64,000 nucleotides of DNA, taken from positions 92,516-156,515 of the forward strand of contig ONFO01000008.1 of assembly GCA_900317155.1 (NCBI GenBank), read 5' to 3'. The notes under the pieces were generated by a model. That model had not been told where the DNA came from. It saw nothing but the letters and a program-made list of their open reading frames with translations, and made no database searches. Both the position numbers and the translations under genes were made by a program. The first letter of the stretch is position 1. Each line of letters starts with the position of its first letter. This DNA is from an uncultured Bacteroidales bacterium. GTDB taxonomy: Bacteria > Bacteroidota > Bacteroidia > Bacteroidales > F082. Positions 36,001 through 41,638 of the stretch are shown here, piece by piece.

Positions 36001-36101
36001 GACAGAGCCGCGTCAGCCTGCCGAGTGTTGCAAAGAGCATGTACCTGCTACGATTAGTCAATTCAGAAGAAACGAAAGTCCAAAAGATTATAGCTGAATG
36101 A
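24060..36101 (+). CDS. Giant T9SS-secreted beta-repeat surface protein
   Basis: A single uninterrupted frame of 4013 residues; start ATG 24060 or 24078. A signal peptide ends near 'FFGANAQ'. A chitobiase-like beta-sandwich ('TIYYTLDGSMPDNTSS') sits at about 255-275. GLUG-like segments ('GNTGAIACEINEG', 'TGGIVGLL') follow at about 380-480. From about 1090 to 2180 there are roughly two dozen repeats built around '(V/F)(Y/F)GGG' in the pattern 'GNVYGGG..G.V.....V.I.GG.I', suggesting a long beta-helix. A second GLUG-like block ('GLFGSVNNGVVDRTFVVSG...IGGLVGSM') lies at about 3060-3200. The end ('GEGLLELIDLQGRVLWQGRL...MYLLRLVNSEETKVQKII') is a T9SS type A sorting domain. It is probably an adhesin or stalk protein on the cell surface. 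Confidence 0.9.
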   Translation: MRKVNTMNKELKCRMRVLVMLLFAFFGANAQSTDFSGYWSIANADGYSVGNVNNYYLVPARDPQVAHYADAYFNDQYCSNNGSGDYTGDHYGDPEKPFLTTHRNDTDAEPENLIWHVVSTGDGYYYIIHALTGKYVLYEPPYQSAVNRKSMHLQDTDSPSDDNKFEITGNLTGNINIRPFSLTTGNRYWNPATNNYNQYYANGGNYVHVGMIGVYNSATDTKSCWRFEEDVLEMPTFTVNEADKEVTIKNDHLDVTIYYTLDGSMPDNTSSSFAAPGGTVNIGPYRKVVKAVAYRDGVYTNVATIEVDFRVAQEISSLDEIVDTDGFYQLIADIDDASSHTTINSFTGRFDGQFHTISGLTQPMFGTVNNATVYNIVLKDVNIENHEGNTGAIACEINEGTCIYNCGILSGSVGGTGDTGGIVGLLTATTVQTIPDGFMPTRVINCYSYADITSAGEYAAGIVGNNMRGSTSQITNGRYNNLRTVVVNCMFYGDVLAGTNKAPVYGNKRLQNSTNGINNYNYFMVSATLDDEFTNINQYNCSWPVEERFLTRFEYYRNILNSNRRLCTWWITQRQYDDQSENDLNLMAKWVLDPSIAPYPILKPWGKYPSNINVDQNLVWDEASQTWKNRDNALPFQGKKLGTLSVTVKAGSHNSSAQDVVLALPILDMDTLHHDFSYAKVQLPYYNEQFGNPNATTHAEKYGNNYTDKVVTGWKITSVTEGTQGTFVENWESGYNFADRYCTEKDIYAVSGRVFAQGGYYYVPEGVTAITIEAYWGNAVYLHNKEHSIDRVNLGDNDFTPAGKFPATFNGQQVYADIKTAINSGLALEGSGTSAITVYDQALVLVGNLQHRNSGTVDILGWTNGNGNEEFATHNRPFTITSVDLDFDNEPDYCFEWQFSINTNRLNLHPIRFDFLPVPTLGMAIRKDGALQTIGTFVPRGHFEITETAFMHTGQFEYDTRDNYRKKESPVILNGGEFEQIVSSNSWNNNLGPLNRTKYFILGGHIWMKEFTPGKHGDMNAATRHCAVSVLGGEYERFCLSGVFLVNNHVHSTPDNPHCYTNGGKFGTMSGAGMEDIYGNVTFKIDHSLIGEFYGGGLNAARPVTGSIDVTINNSIVGKYCGGPFTGDMLEGTSVTTVANNTIFGQFYGGGNGGTNFNRNRQYNNGQAALNFVTEANWRGAGKFDDFTPLSYVSSDAGYQAQFEFELIDMSSGSANNVVMRTYRHEAQFTATEVREVNSTLTDCTVLQDFYGGGNLGKVTGNVTSTLLNTTIWGSAYGGGNSSDVPSFPIHDKESVVFPWRDLASINHAGSLDYVRDDGEIRYYKWIHDLPEGVTASTNNPAFQYEGGWYCYTEKDMTNLGSVGGNTILNVNGNSKIYGVREELDGGNAQTFYDGAAFGGGNESAVFGNSTVTVDGDDDILVSNVYGGGNVAITGGNSNVVIYNGTIGVANEDGVPYVGSGNVFGGGKGLFENENAGHVGVNTNVLITGGHVLRNVYGGSEYGNVGETNVLDNGIVVPDEDTGLSTITIDGGIVGLERSVDSIIEYPYGNVFGGGKGKLDPSFSMRTNVNRAQVNFNGGRIYGSVFGGGEVGHVLGNVEMNITDGFIGTYGYTDYDGSVFGGGLGADIDLAAGNVGGNVEVNVTGGTMLGSVYGGGRCGSVGFYLSPVDDTEHYGVIQDGDDHGYITVNITGGEIGHNASGENVPDYIGGYVYGGCKGIVEAPSATSIAEKMAYAKETTVNLFEENGHSPFIRGSVFGGSEDGHVRDNAHVNIFDGQVGGTELGNLTADGNSLYGNVYGGGRGWDQYYDEEEGKWRYCLTSGHVYGNAYVTITGGKVCRNVYGGGNLSSVGQYEVLLDEHGDPVLDENGNTQFVLDDDGEPIPVVGTGLAQIIISGGEIGNQSDEGRMHGNVFGSSRGMAGADFKELGCVHNTDVTIEGDAVVKGSVFGGGEDGHVNQNTKVTVNAGTIGVTEGDPFKGNVYGGGRGIDLDPNGATSPTAGLVKGHTRVYINGGNIINSVYGGGNMSLVGEERVVNVNGGLVKVNVFGGSKALPEGRVQLGMKTVNMRGGHVMGNVYGCNNNALDGDVDHPMDWTSFVNINGGEIDGNVFGAGYSCTVNGSVCVNIGKDAILNAPNKEYNLYYKDCGGDEPQYDPEGIEPTVSKLVIGNSVYGGSDFYGNNSNTNTWTDFIVSGYSNIYIDGTGYDTQGEGTNTEMSISGGLFGSSTHCESGAEGRHILLKNYGHRDDDGPNTEFTHATRTLKTIQRCGNLVIDHSNVNFSGMNDISGSGKRQYAVLKIDSTLYMANASGFVLGSPSVPAYMDSIRKVRSVHLKQASYSVYDVPFYPMLDDENHDYWEWIGIKGDSEADAHLYYYSDLQSGTPSALTFSQENVLVFKGDSRLWVRYHRKEKQGDNWVDMGQYYGELEGFFRMRSPFQPWGTESFAYARPKISEGNTDNTSDGGFLSYDTSYNFFTDLGDAFTNTHQHPYTNVLQFFKGDRIDYREWVIREFRGRRWYVDGTRGWGRDDMSKTDGWGLYPDMPKKTVTGAVTYDPSTQTGNFGGICSEEFVDQSLTQYNYDFQNDIIYVVGALSAEDESALLQGGSVVVEGETQTYPLKLYRYPGGHPLNWSRQFGNEAYYDLGDGTLDLTTTNEGLTHPDKNGPGANYGAMLMVQEGESITLDNVQMDGLHAHTQGDDTYFLIPGNYYPDPDLEPYPVADPPIDPSTLNIPAFAQDNVSKPMIVTQTDSELTLMGSTMNGTGVTKFGTILERGYNNTNADVWYTNSDYYDAEEDVHHGGAIYVNSTATVNVENLVTVTGNLQNLQIGSDPAEAIECNVYLPTFDKHLNIIGEMALDEGTSIGVTSPIRNIAPHFVHNTFSPVAVAFTQSQAESAWNFNNFHDDLDWFFSNKSYEMPRFTYYSTSIPDYAYPLTDPSQYINHFDPTTTLFFGWTWNNVVRSAPQDFALDAIDSPYDLAWLISLVNGSNRQTPSSDFSNTTIQQTSDIDLQRYVWVPIGAKKTGASQFAGTYDGQGHLIEHLDIAYIGEGDRRYERANYGLFGSVNNGVVDRTFVVSGFISPVGSANIGGLVGSMEGSSSLIANSEASVDIYCPDKENSENASGGLLGNMLDGEIHSSMAMPIFHANLYYSIGGLVGHTIGGSQGETVRKPKIYNSFANVKFDVDSNASVTIGGLIGINYGADMENCYLHLQNNGDHGLNNSNFALLAGLNNGGKIKYSYAYDQNDYPFTRVMGSGSDPNVSDCYKYTPVITADELGYLYSDNILTIGEEKKPMFTKLNDWVTDDTYSKWARPTIPEINGDLPLLQLCNLDEDGNVGAGDFRSLGSFRGGLPQLGAFPVSDGDNQGVVLQYGGPIRDGNEADAENELDAMVDRMGIYEDEEEQTLIDYLYVYGDINNEVTAAFDATKLGKVSVYENAAILHPNTMAEFLETYVGVSFDNSCGHATSTPGLNHLGMQDLPRDWHMFSSPISNAPLGFDYMVNGTNSNLSEYYTGGDYGTYFNNPWPYLHQQTSTNGEFNWLNGGSTGDNRYWMKTFNLADQITDGYFPTQRGALFSDPNNPDMPLESEIENLFIENSDEHPGTGRFCYPYGMDMFCWYEPEPHWINFKRNGPNHWHSDEYDSEQHLHAHLPYTENGISNQNEDNLVVGKGYMAAISTMTYLQSHGYLNTNDKSRDVTFTSNDMSGWNLIGNPYHAYLSFDAFANANSSSMNPYYVIYNADGYTDMPESAYIYYPQGGSDGGEYADAYLHPHQGFFVKAKGSVSLSFNEGMTVTRSMARTSSFRDWKPNYPLVNLYLSSENGCTDVTVVEFHRPEWGGATKQKELRQGNGQFYAFHDGEPYAALFVKEGAERVPLWFEAKENDVFTIKWNTANGYFSSLYLIDNLTGTRYDMLENESYVFEGRKQDMTSRFYITFNCVDVEEHEEENEQSFAFFDGSQWLVTGEGLLELIDLQGRVLWQGRLSGGQSRVSLPSVAKSMYLLRLVNSEETKVQKIIAE

Positions 36102-36409
36102 ACAGACCATCTGAAAGTATATTGAAAGTGAGTAATACCATGGATACTATGAAGAACATAAGGAAAAGAATCATTGTCATACTTATCATGTTGCTTTTTA
36201 CGAGTGTTTCAATGCCCGGTCAAGTGTTTATAATGGACGAGGATGTGGGTGGCAATGTTCGTGTAGGTGAGTCTAATTTTAATGTGCCTGTACCTTATCA
36301 AGGCACTGATTTGGACGAGATTTTTTATGCGCCTTTGGATGGTGGTTGGTTTCTGTTGGCCGCAATGAGTGGAGCCTATCTACTGAAGCGGCACAGAAAA
36401 GACGAATGA
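36098..36409 (+). CDS. Small exported protein with C-terminal PLDGG-type membrane anchor
   Basis: 103 residues. ATG 36098 overlaps the TGA of the giant gene as ATGA, so translation is coupled; internal ATGs at 36140 and 36149 are alternatives. A hydrophobic N-terminal signal (IIVILIMLLFTSVSMPGQ) is followed by a short acidic body and a C-terminal 'YAPLDGGWFLLAAMSGAYLLKRHRKDE'. Pro-x-Asp-Gly-Gly, one hydrophobic helix and a basic tail are the layout of C-terminal protein-sorting tripartite signals, resembling the PID-type signal of Bacteroidota. Function unknown; the tight coupling suggests a partner or anchor for the giant protein. Confidence 0.6.
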   Translation: MNRPSESILKVSNTMDTMKNIRKRIIVILIMLLFTSVSMPGQVFIMDEDVGGNVRVGESNFNVPVPYQGTDLDEIFYAPLDGGWFLLAAMSGAYLLKRHRKDE

Positions 36410-36426
36410 TATGTTTTTATATATGG

Positions 36427-36454
36427 AATGCGGAGCAACGCTCCGCATTTTTTA
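36427..36454 (+). terminator. Rho-independent terminator
   Basis: AATGCGGAGC-AAC-GCTCCGCATT followed by a run of T. The 10-bp stem is perfect, and it ends the giant-protein transcript. Confidence 0.85.
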
Positions 36455-36506
36455 TGTAAAACTGGTAAGAATTCAACCAATACTCCTATCGTATCAATAA
36501 AATTTT

Positions 36507-36514
36507 TACTTTTG
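36507..36514 (+). promoter_or_regulatory. -7 box of the acyl-CoA synthetase gene
   Basis: TACTTTTG lies 41 bp upstream of ATG 36556. No clear -33 TTTG is seen. Confidence 0.5.
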
Positions 36515-36555
36515 CGACATCATAATCCACAAGCAATTTTTAAGAATTATTACAT

Positions 36556-38325
36556 ATGGAAATAAAAAGAGTATTCGACCTTCTTGACAACTATGTTGAG
36601 AAATACCCCAACCAACAAGAAGCTCTCGCAGGCAAAAAGAACGGCCAATGGGTGAAATATAGCTCCCGTTCCTATAAGGAACACGCTGACATACTTAGTT
36701 ATGCCCTCATTGAGTTGGGCATTGAGAAGGGCGACAAGGTCGCTATGATATTGACCAACCGTCCCGAATGGAATATGCTCGACATGGCCATCAGCCAGGT
36801 CGGGGCCATCAACGTGCCGGTTTATCCAACCATCAGCGAGGACGACTACCGATATATCCTTCACGACTGCGATGCCAAGATGGTCATCATCGACGGCCTC
36901 TCGGTGATGAACAAGGTAACCAATATCCTGCCCGATGCACCCAATGTAAAAATGGTCTACACTATGGTTGACCGCGAGAAATACCCTTATTTCGATCAAC
37001 TGCTTCAGATGGGCAAGGAACATCCTCATGTCGATGAGTTGAAAGCCCGTAAGGCAGCCGTCGACGAGATGGAGTGCGCCACCATTATCTATACATCGGG
37101 TACTACTGGTACTCCAAAGGGCGTGATGCTTTCGCACCACAACCTGATGAACCAGTTCCCGAACTTCCATTACACCATCAGCGATACCTCCAACAAGGCC
37201 TTCAGCTTCTTGCCTGTGTGCCATGCCTACGAGCGCGCGCTGAACTATTGCTACCAGTATCGTGGCATGTCGATTTACTATGCCGAGAGCTTGGGGACCA
37301 TCGCGAATGATATGCGCGAAATCCATCCTACGATGATGTGTGCCGTGCCACGTGTCCTTGAGCGTTTCTATGAGGCCATTTACCAGTCAGGCAAGAAGCA
37401 GAAGGGCATCGCAAGGACTATCTTCTTCTGGGCGTTGCACCTCGGCGAGCGTTACAAGATTGATGCTACCAGCCGCCATTGGTTCTACGATTGGAAGTTG
37501 AGCATCGCCGACAAGCTGGTCTATTCCAAGATTAGGGACAACATCGGTGCCGAGAACTTCGACATCATCGTTTCGGGTGCCGCTGCCATCTCCCAAAAGA
37601 TTGCTGGTTTCTTCTCAGCCATCAAGATGCCGGTCTTCGAAGGCTATGGCCTTACCGAGACTTCGCCCGTTATCGCCGTGAGCAACCGCAATCCGCATGG
37701 TCGCGAAGTGGGCTATGTGGGTCAGCCATTGCCAGGCACCGAGGTGAAGATTGCCGACAACAGCGAGATTTGTTGCCGTGGCCACAACGTGATGATGGGC
37801 TACTACAAGCACCCCGAACTCACCAAGGAAGTCATCGACGAGGAGGGCTGGTTCCATACGGGCGACATGGGCGAGATTGACCAATACAATCGCCTGCGCA
37901 TCACGGGCCGTATCAAGAGCCTTTTCAAGACCTCAGGCGGTAAATACATCAACCCCGATGTCATCGAAGCCAAATTCTGCGCTTCCAAGCTGATTGAGCA
38001 GTGTTTGGTGGTGGGTGAGAACCAGAAGTTTGCAGGTGCGCTCATCATCCCGAGTTTCACCGACTTGAAGGCTTGGTGCGCTGAGGAGAAGATACCTTAT
38101 ACGACCAATGCCGAAATGATTCAAAATGCAGAGGTCATGAAACGTTTTGCCAAGGAAGTCAACGAGCAGAACAAAGGCTTGGGTGAGACGGAGAAGGTCA
38201 AGAAGTACGTGCTGCTGGCGGATGAGTGGAGTATCGCTAACGGTTTGCTCACACCTACGTTGAAAGCCAAACGTAAGGTCATTATAGCCAAGTACAAAGA
38301 CTTGATAGATAGCATGTTTGCTTAA
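36556..38325 (+). CDS. Long-chain-fatty-acid-CoA ligase (AMP-forming)
   Basis: 589 residues of the ANL superfamily. The P-loop-like motif 'IIYTSGTTGTPKGVMLSHHN' is at about 176-196. The adenylate-binding 'FEGYGLTETSPV' and the hinge region 'GWFHTGDMGEID...RLRITGRIKSLFKTSGGKYINPDVIE' are complete. It activates fatty acids to acyl-CoA with ATP and CoA. Length and motifs are normal for bacterial FadD-type enzymes. It begins after the terminator at 36427 and has its own promoter, so it is a separate unit from the giant gene. Confidence 0.92.
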   Translation: MEIKRVFDLLDNYVEKYPNQQEALAGKKNGQWVKYSSRSYKEHADILSYALIELGIEKGDKVAMILTNRPEWNMLDMAISQVGAINVPVYPTISEDDYRYILHDCDAKMVIIDGLSVMNKVTNILPDAPNVKMVYTMVDREKYPYFDQLLQMGKEHPHVDELKARKAAVDEMECATIIYTSGTTGTPKGVMLSHHNLMNQFPNFHYTISDTSNKAFSFLPVCHAYERALNYCYQYRGMSIYYAESLGTIANDMREIHPTMMCAVPRVLERFYEAIYQSGKKQKGIARTIFFWALHLGERYKIDATSRHWFYDWKLSIADKLVYSKIRDNIGAENFDIIVSGAAAISQKIAGFFSAIKMPVFEGYGLTETSPVIAVSNRNPHGREVGYVGQPLPGTEVKIADNSEICCRGHNVMMGYYKHPELTKEVIDEEGWFHTGDMGEIDQYNRLRITGRIKSLFKTSGGKYINPDVIEAKFCASKLIEQCLVVGENQKFAGALIIPSFTDLKAWCAEEKIPYTTNAEMIQNAEVMKRFAKEVNEQNKGLGETEKVKKYVLLADEWSIANGLLTPTLKAKRKVIIAKYKDLIDSMFA

Positions 38326-38328
38326 AAT

Positions 38329-38346
38329 CCGCACCAATCCGCACCA
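38329..38346 (+). promoter_or_regulatory. Tandem CCGCACCA operator candidate upstream of the TPR regulator
   Basis: CCGCACCA-AT-CCGCACCA, a 10-bp-period direct repeat (one helical turn). It ends 30 bp upstream of the -7 box TATTTTTG at 38377 and 8 bp before a TTTG. The identical 18-bp sequence occurs at 40142. Confidence 0.7.
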
Positions 38347-38354
38347 TCGTTTTC

Positions 38355-38384
38355 TTTGTTGCATCAGGCGTTTCAGTATTTTTG
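38355..38384 (+). promoter_or_regulatory. Promoter of the TPR regulator gene
   Basis: TTTG at 38355-38358 and TATTTTTG at 38377-38384, 18 bp apart, directly before ATG 38390. The resulting leader would be nearly absent. Confidence 0.6.
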
Positions 38385-38389
38385 CAGCC

Positions 38390-40120
38390 ATGAAACAGAT
38401 TTTTATTATGGTATGTTTCTCGTTGCTCTGCTGTTTTGCTTCATGTGCCAAAACATTGGAGTCGACTGGGAATGGGGAAGAACAGAACTCGCGTCTGATT
38501 GAAGTTGATAGCCTATTGCAACACCATCCAGACAGCGCTTTGGTATATCTTGTGAGTGTAGTGGACAGTGTCGGTTGTTCTCCTGATAAGGAATATGCGA
38601 GTTTGATGCTGTCAGAGGCTTGCTTTAAGATACGCCGCGAGGTGGCTTATTGTGATGAAGTGGAAAAGGCTTTGACTTATTTCGACAGCGTATCCTCCGT
38701 TTATCCCAACGACAAGGATATGGCCTTCCTCTCCGCCCGCTCCCATTACATGAACGCCATCTGTATTAATAATGGCATCATCTTTACCGACGATTCCCTC
38801 ACGATGTTGGCTTGCCAAGAGTATTATAAAGCCTTGACAATTATGGAACAACATTTTGTCGAGGATGAGTTGGTGGGGCACAAAGCGAGTTTCATTGCCC
38901 TGATTTATGCCCGATTGGCCAATATTTATTCCGACAAGTTCCTTATCGAGCCGACGATTTATTTCTACAAGAACGTGCTGACTTACAAACGAAAAGCCTC
39001 GAGCCCGCCTTCAAGTATGGCCAACACCTTGTTTTTCTTGGGCTACGAGTTCGAGAAATCGGAGCAGTTTGATAGTGCCTTGTATTATTACGACAGCTCG
39101 TTGGCGAGTATGAAAGACACAACGGGGGTGCTTTATCGCAATGTCATCAATCGGGAAGCGTTGTCGTCCTATCATTTGGCGCACGATGGGCGGGCCTCTG
39201 TTGACGCACTCAAACGTATTGCAACGGCTGGCAACGAATTCGAGAAACACGACCGCTATTTGGGTATTGGCTACATCTATAAACTTGACAATCAGTATGA
39301 TTCTGCTGTCGTTTACCTCAACTGTGTCTTTGACGATGCGCCCAATATGTTCCTGAAAACCCAAAGTGCTGATTATTTGCGCGAGATTTACGAAGCCCGT
39401 GGCGAATCGGACAAGGCTGGCGAATATGCCCGCTTTGTGGCGCAAAACACGCCGCCCGAGTTTGGCACCAAGGCAGACGAATGGCGCTTCACGAGCCTGT
39501 TTCAGGAGTATTTGCAGCAAAAGCAGGACAACGCCCGACTGCAAGAGGAGAGGGAAAACCGTGGACAGATTATGAAAATCGTGCTTCCTCTGATGGTTTT
39601 GCTTGTGGTGCTTGCGGTTTGGCTGTTGCTTAATCGGAAGCGACACAAGCGTATGGAAGCCGAGAAGCAGGCTCTTTCGGGACGATTGCAGGAGCAGGGA
39701 GAGGCTCTTTCAGCAATGAAAAAACGGGTCGAAGCCGCCTCGTTTGCCGAGGAACCCATCTGCCGCCTGATTATGGAGCGGGTGAACGAAGGACAATTCA
39801 AGTCGAAGGTGGATTACCTTATTTATAAGGACTACGCTCTCACCAAGGAGCAACTTTTGGCCTTGCGCGAGGTTACCGATGCCCATTTCGGACAGTTCAC
39901 CGCCCAACTCAAAAACGATTATCCTGCGCTGACCAAAGGCGACATCGACTATTGCTGCCTTTATCTTTTGGGCGTGGAGGAAGCCGATGTGGCCGCCTTG
40001 ATGCAACGCGCTTTCAATACAGTTTGCGAGCGCAGCCGCAAACTGAAAGGCATTTTCGGTAGCGACGAACCGCTTTCAACCACTTTGCGCAGGATGGCAA
40101 AAACGGAAATAACCCACTGA
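38390..40120 (+). CDS. TPR lipoprotein regulator with transmembrane helix and C-terminal HTH
   Basis: 576 residues from ATG 38390; the upstream extension to 38318 overlaps fadD and the promoter. The signal peptide ends in a lipobox-like 'FASC19'. Helical TPR-like repeats ('DSLLQHHPDSALVYL', 'EQFDSALYYYDSSL') fill about 30-375. One membrane helix (IVLPLMVLLVVLAVWLLL) lies at about 395-413, followed by a coiled coil. A helix-turn-helix at about 510-557 ('YPALTKGDIDYCCLYLLGVEEADVAALMQRAFNTVCERSRKL') resembles LuxR-type DNA-binding domains. It should sense an envelope signal and act on DNA in the cytoplasm. A homologue begins at 63476. Confidence 0.8.
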   Translation: MKQIFIMVCFSLLCCFASCAKTLESTGNGEEQNSRLIEVDSLLQHHPDSALVYLVSVVDSVGCSPDKEYASLMLSEACFKIRREVAYCDEVEKALTYFDSVSSVYPNDKDMAFLSARSHYMNAICINNGIIFTDDSLTMLACQEYYKALTIMEQHFVEDELVGHKASFIALIYARLANIYSDKFLIEPTIYFYKNVLTYKRKASSPPSSMANTLFFLGYEFEKSEQFDSALYYYDSSLASMKDTTGVLYRNVINREALSSYHLAHDGRASVDALKRIATAGNEFEKHDRYLGIGYIYKLDNQYDSAVVYLNCVFDDAPNMFLKTQSADYLREIYEARGESDKAGEYARFVAQNTPPEFGTKADEWRFTSLFQEYLQQKQDNARLQEERENRGQIMKIVLPLMVLLVVLAVWLLLNRKRHKRMEAEKQALSGRLQEQGEALSAMKKRVEAASFAEEPICRLIMERVNEGQFKSKVDYLIYKDYALTKEQLLALREVTDAHFGQFTAQLKNDYPALTKGDIDYCCLYLLGVEEADVAALMQRAFNTVCERSRKLKGIFGSDEPLSTTLRRMAKTEITH

Positions 40121-40141
40121 TTCCTATTCGTTTCACAAAAC

Positions 40142-40159
40142 CCGCACCAATCCGCACCA
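40142..40159 (+). promoter_or_regulatory. Second tandem CCGCACCA operator candidate
   Basis: CCGCACCA-AT-CCGCACCA, identical to 38329. It ends 31 bp upstream of the -7 box TAGTTTTG at 40191-40198. Bases just outside are also conserved (AAAA before, ATC and a CTTG or TTTG after). Confidence 0.7.
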
Positions 40160-40166
40160 TCATTTC

Positions 40167-40198
40167 CTTGACGGCAGTGGAGGCTGTTTGTAGTTTTG
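40167..40198 (+). promoter_or_regulatory. Promoter of the T9SS propeller gene
   Basis: CTTG at 40167-40170 and TAGTTTTG at 40191-40198, 20 bp apart, 47 bp before ATG 40246. Confidence 0.55.
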
Positions 40199-40245
40199 CC
40201 TATCGAAAAACAACAAACAGTATTAACCATAAAAATCTAACGACA

Positions 40246-41496
40246 ATGAAAAGATTAATGATTTTGGCTATCCTTGCAATGCAGGTGGCGTCAATTTGCG
40301 CTCAACAAAACGATTTTTACTTTGCAGGTGTAAAGAGCGATACGCTTGCGGCGATATACAAAAACAATGAATTACTATTTACTAATTTCGAAGAAGAAAG
40401 TTGGTATTGTGGAGCTATTGATTTGACCATCACTCCTGATGGCGATGTGTATTATGCTGGTAACGGAAGCTACGGTGCATATATCTGGAAAAACGGAGAA
40501 CGGATTTTCTCGGGTGGTCATAGGTCAGTGATTAAAAGCGTTTGTTATAATGAAGATGTGTTATATTCTGTTGGTGACATATTTTTCGAAGAATTAGTTC
40601 AACAAAAAGGTGCCATTTGGAAGGATGTGGTTTTATGGGATACCCTTGGCACGTCACTTGCTTTTTTTAACGACATTGATTTTATGGATGGACATAGTTA
40701 CATTCTCGGGACGAATCACATGGTGAATGGTATTGGTGACCTTACCATTTGGAAAGATAACGAGCCGCTTTATGTGCTTGGAAGAAGTTGGGAAGGGTCG
40801 GGACTTCGAACCATTATCTGTCATGATGGTCATGTGTATGCTTGCGGAGGGTTAAGGACAAACATCGGGCCTTTTAGTTACGATGGGATGATATGGAAAG
40901 ACGGCGAAGTGCTTTACAATTATGGGAGCTATGCGTGTATTAGGGATTTCTGCATCGATGGCGAAGATATTTACGCTTGCGGCGAAATCAATGTCGAAAA
41001 TCTTGAACAAAAGGCCGTTGTTTGGAAAAACGATGAAGTGCTTTTTGAATATGATTATGCGAATTTCATCGAACTTTATACGATTTTAAAAGTCGAAGAT
41101 GACTTGTATTTCGGTGGAGCAGGGTTTTATTTTGGCAAACATCCTGACGGAAGACAGTCGTCGTATGGCGTGTTGTTCAAAAATGGTGAAGCCATCGAAA
41201 TCGATCCTGAATGTACTACCATATATGCACTGGCTGTTGCCCCACAGACCAACGCTTTGCAAGAAACGGGAATTCTCCCAATGAGGATTTTCCCGAATCC
41301 AACGCAATCCATGGCACATGTGGATGGCATTGAGGTAGAGCGTTTTCAGGTCTTCAACACTCATGGACAGTTACTAAAAACTGAATTAAACACCAATGAA
41401 ATCCATTTGGAAGACTTGCCTAAAGGCTTTTATCTGTTGCGCATTACGGATGCGGAAGGCAAATGCCATAAGGCGCTCAGAGTGGTGAAGGAATGA
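40246..41496 (+). CDS. T9SS-secreted propeller-like repeat protein
   Basis: 416 residues from ATG 40246. A signal peptide (MKRLMILAILAMQVASICAQ) is followed by repeats of about 45 residues with the core '(D/N)(V/I)Y(Y/A)(A/C)G....A.(I/V)WK(N/D)(G/D)E.L(F/Y)', which fits a beta-propeller. The last 75 residues ('ILPMRIFPNPTQSMAHV...FQVFNTHGQLLKTEL...GFYLLRITDAEGKCHKALRVVK') are a T9SS type A sorting domain, so it should be secreted and held at the cell surface. The same 'IWKND' repeats occur in the protein encoded at 60208. It shares a promoter element with the regulator upstream and is its likely target. Confidence 0.8.
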   Translation: MKRLMILAILAMQVASICAQQNDFYFAGVKSDTLAAIYKNNELLFTNFEEESWYCGAIDLTITPDGDVYYAGNGSYGAYIWKNGERIFSGGHRSVIKSVCYNEDVLYSVGDIFFEELVQQKGAIWKDVVLWDTLGTSLAFFNDIDFMDGHSYILGTNHMVNGIGDLTIWKDNEPLYVLGRSWEGSGLRTIICHDGHVYACGGLRTNIGPFSYDGMIWKDGEVLYNYGSYACIRDFCIDGEDIYACGEINVENLEQKAVVWKNDEVLFEYDYANFIELYTILKVEDDLYFGGAGFYFGKHPDGRQSSYGVLFKNGEAIEIDPECTTIYALAVAPQTNALQETGILPMRIFPNPTQSMAHVDGIEVERFQVFNTHGQLLKTELNTNEIHLEDLPKGFYLLRITDAEGKCHKALRVVKE

Positions 41497-41532
41497 TACA
41501 TATAGTTATGATTTCATCCTGCTGTGATAGTT

Positions 41533-41562
41533 CGAGCGGATTTACGAATCCGCTCGTTTTTT
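41533..41562 (+). terminator. Rho-independent terminator
   Basis: CGAGCGGATT-TACG-AATCCGCTCG plus T-run, with a perfect 10-bp stem. The core GCGGATT is the same as in the palindromes inside the gene at 20778, so this terminator may derive from that repeat family. Confidence 0.85.
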
Positions 41563-41638
41563 ATTGTCAGCATTTGACCTGTGAAAAAGTGTCATCTTGA
41601 TAAAAAATCGTATTTTTGCAACTCGTTTTTGACAATTT

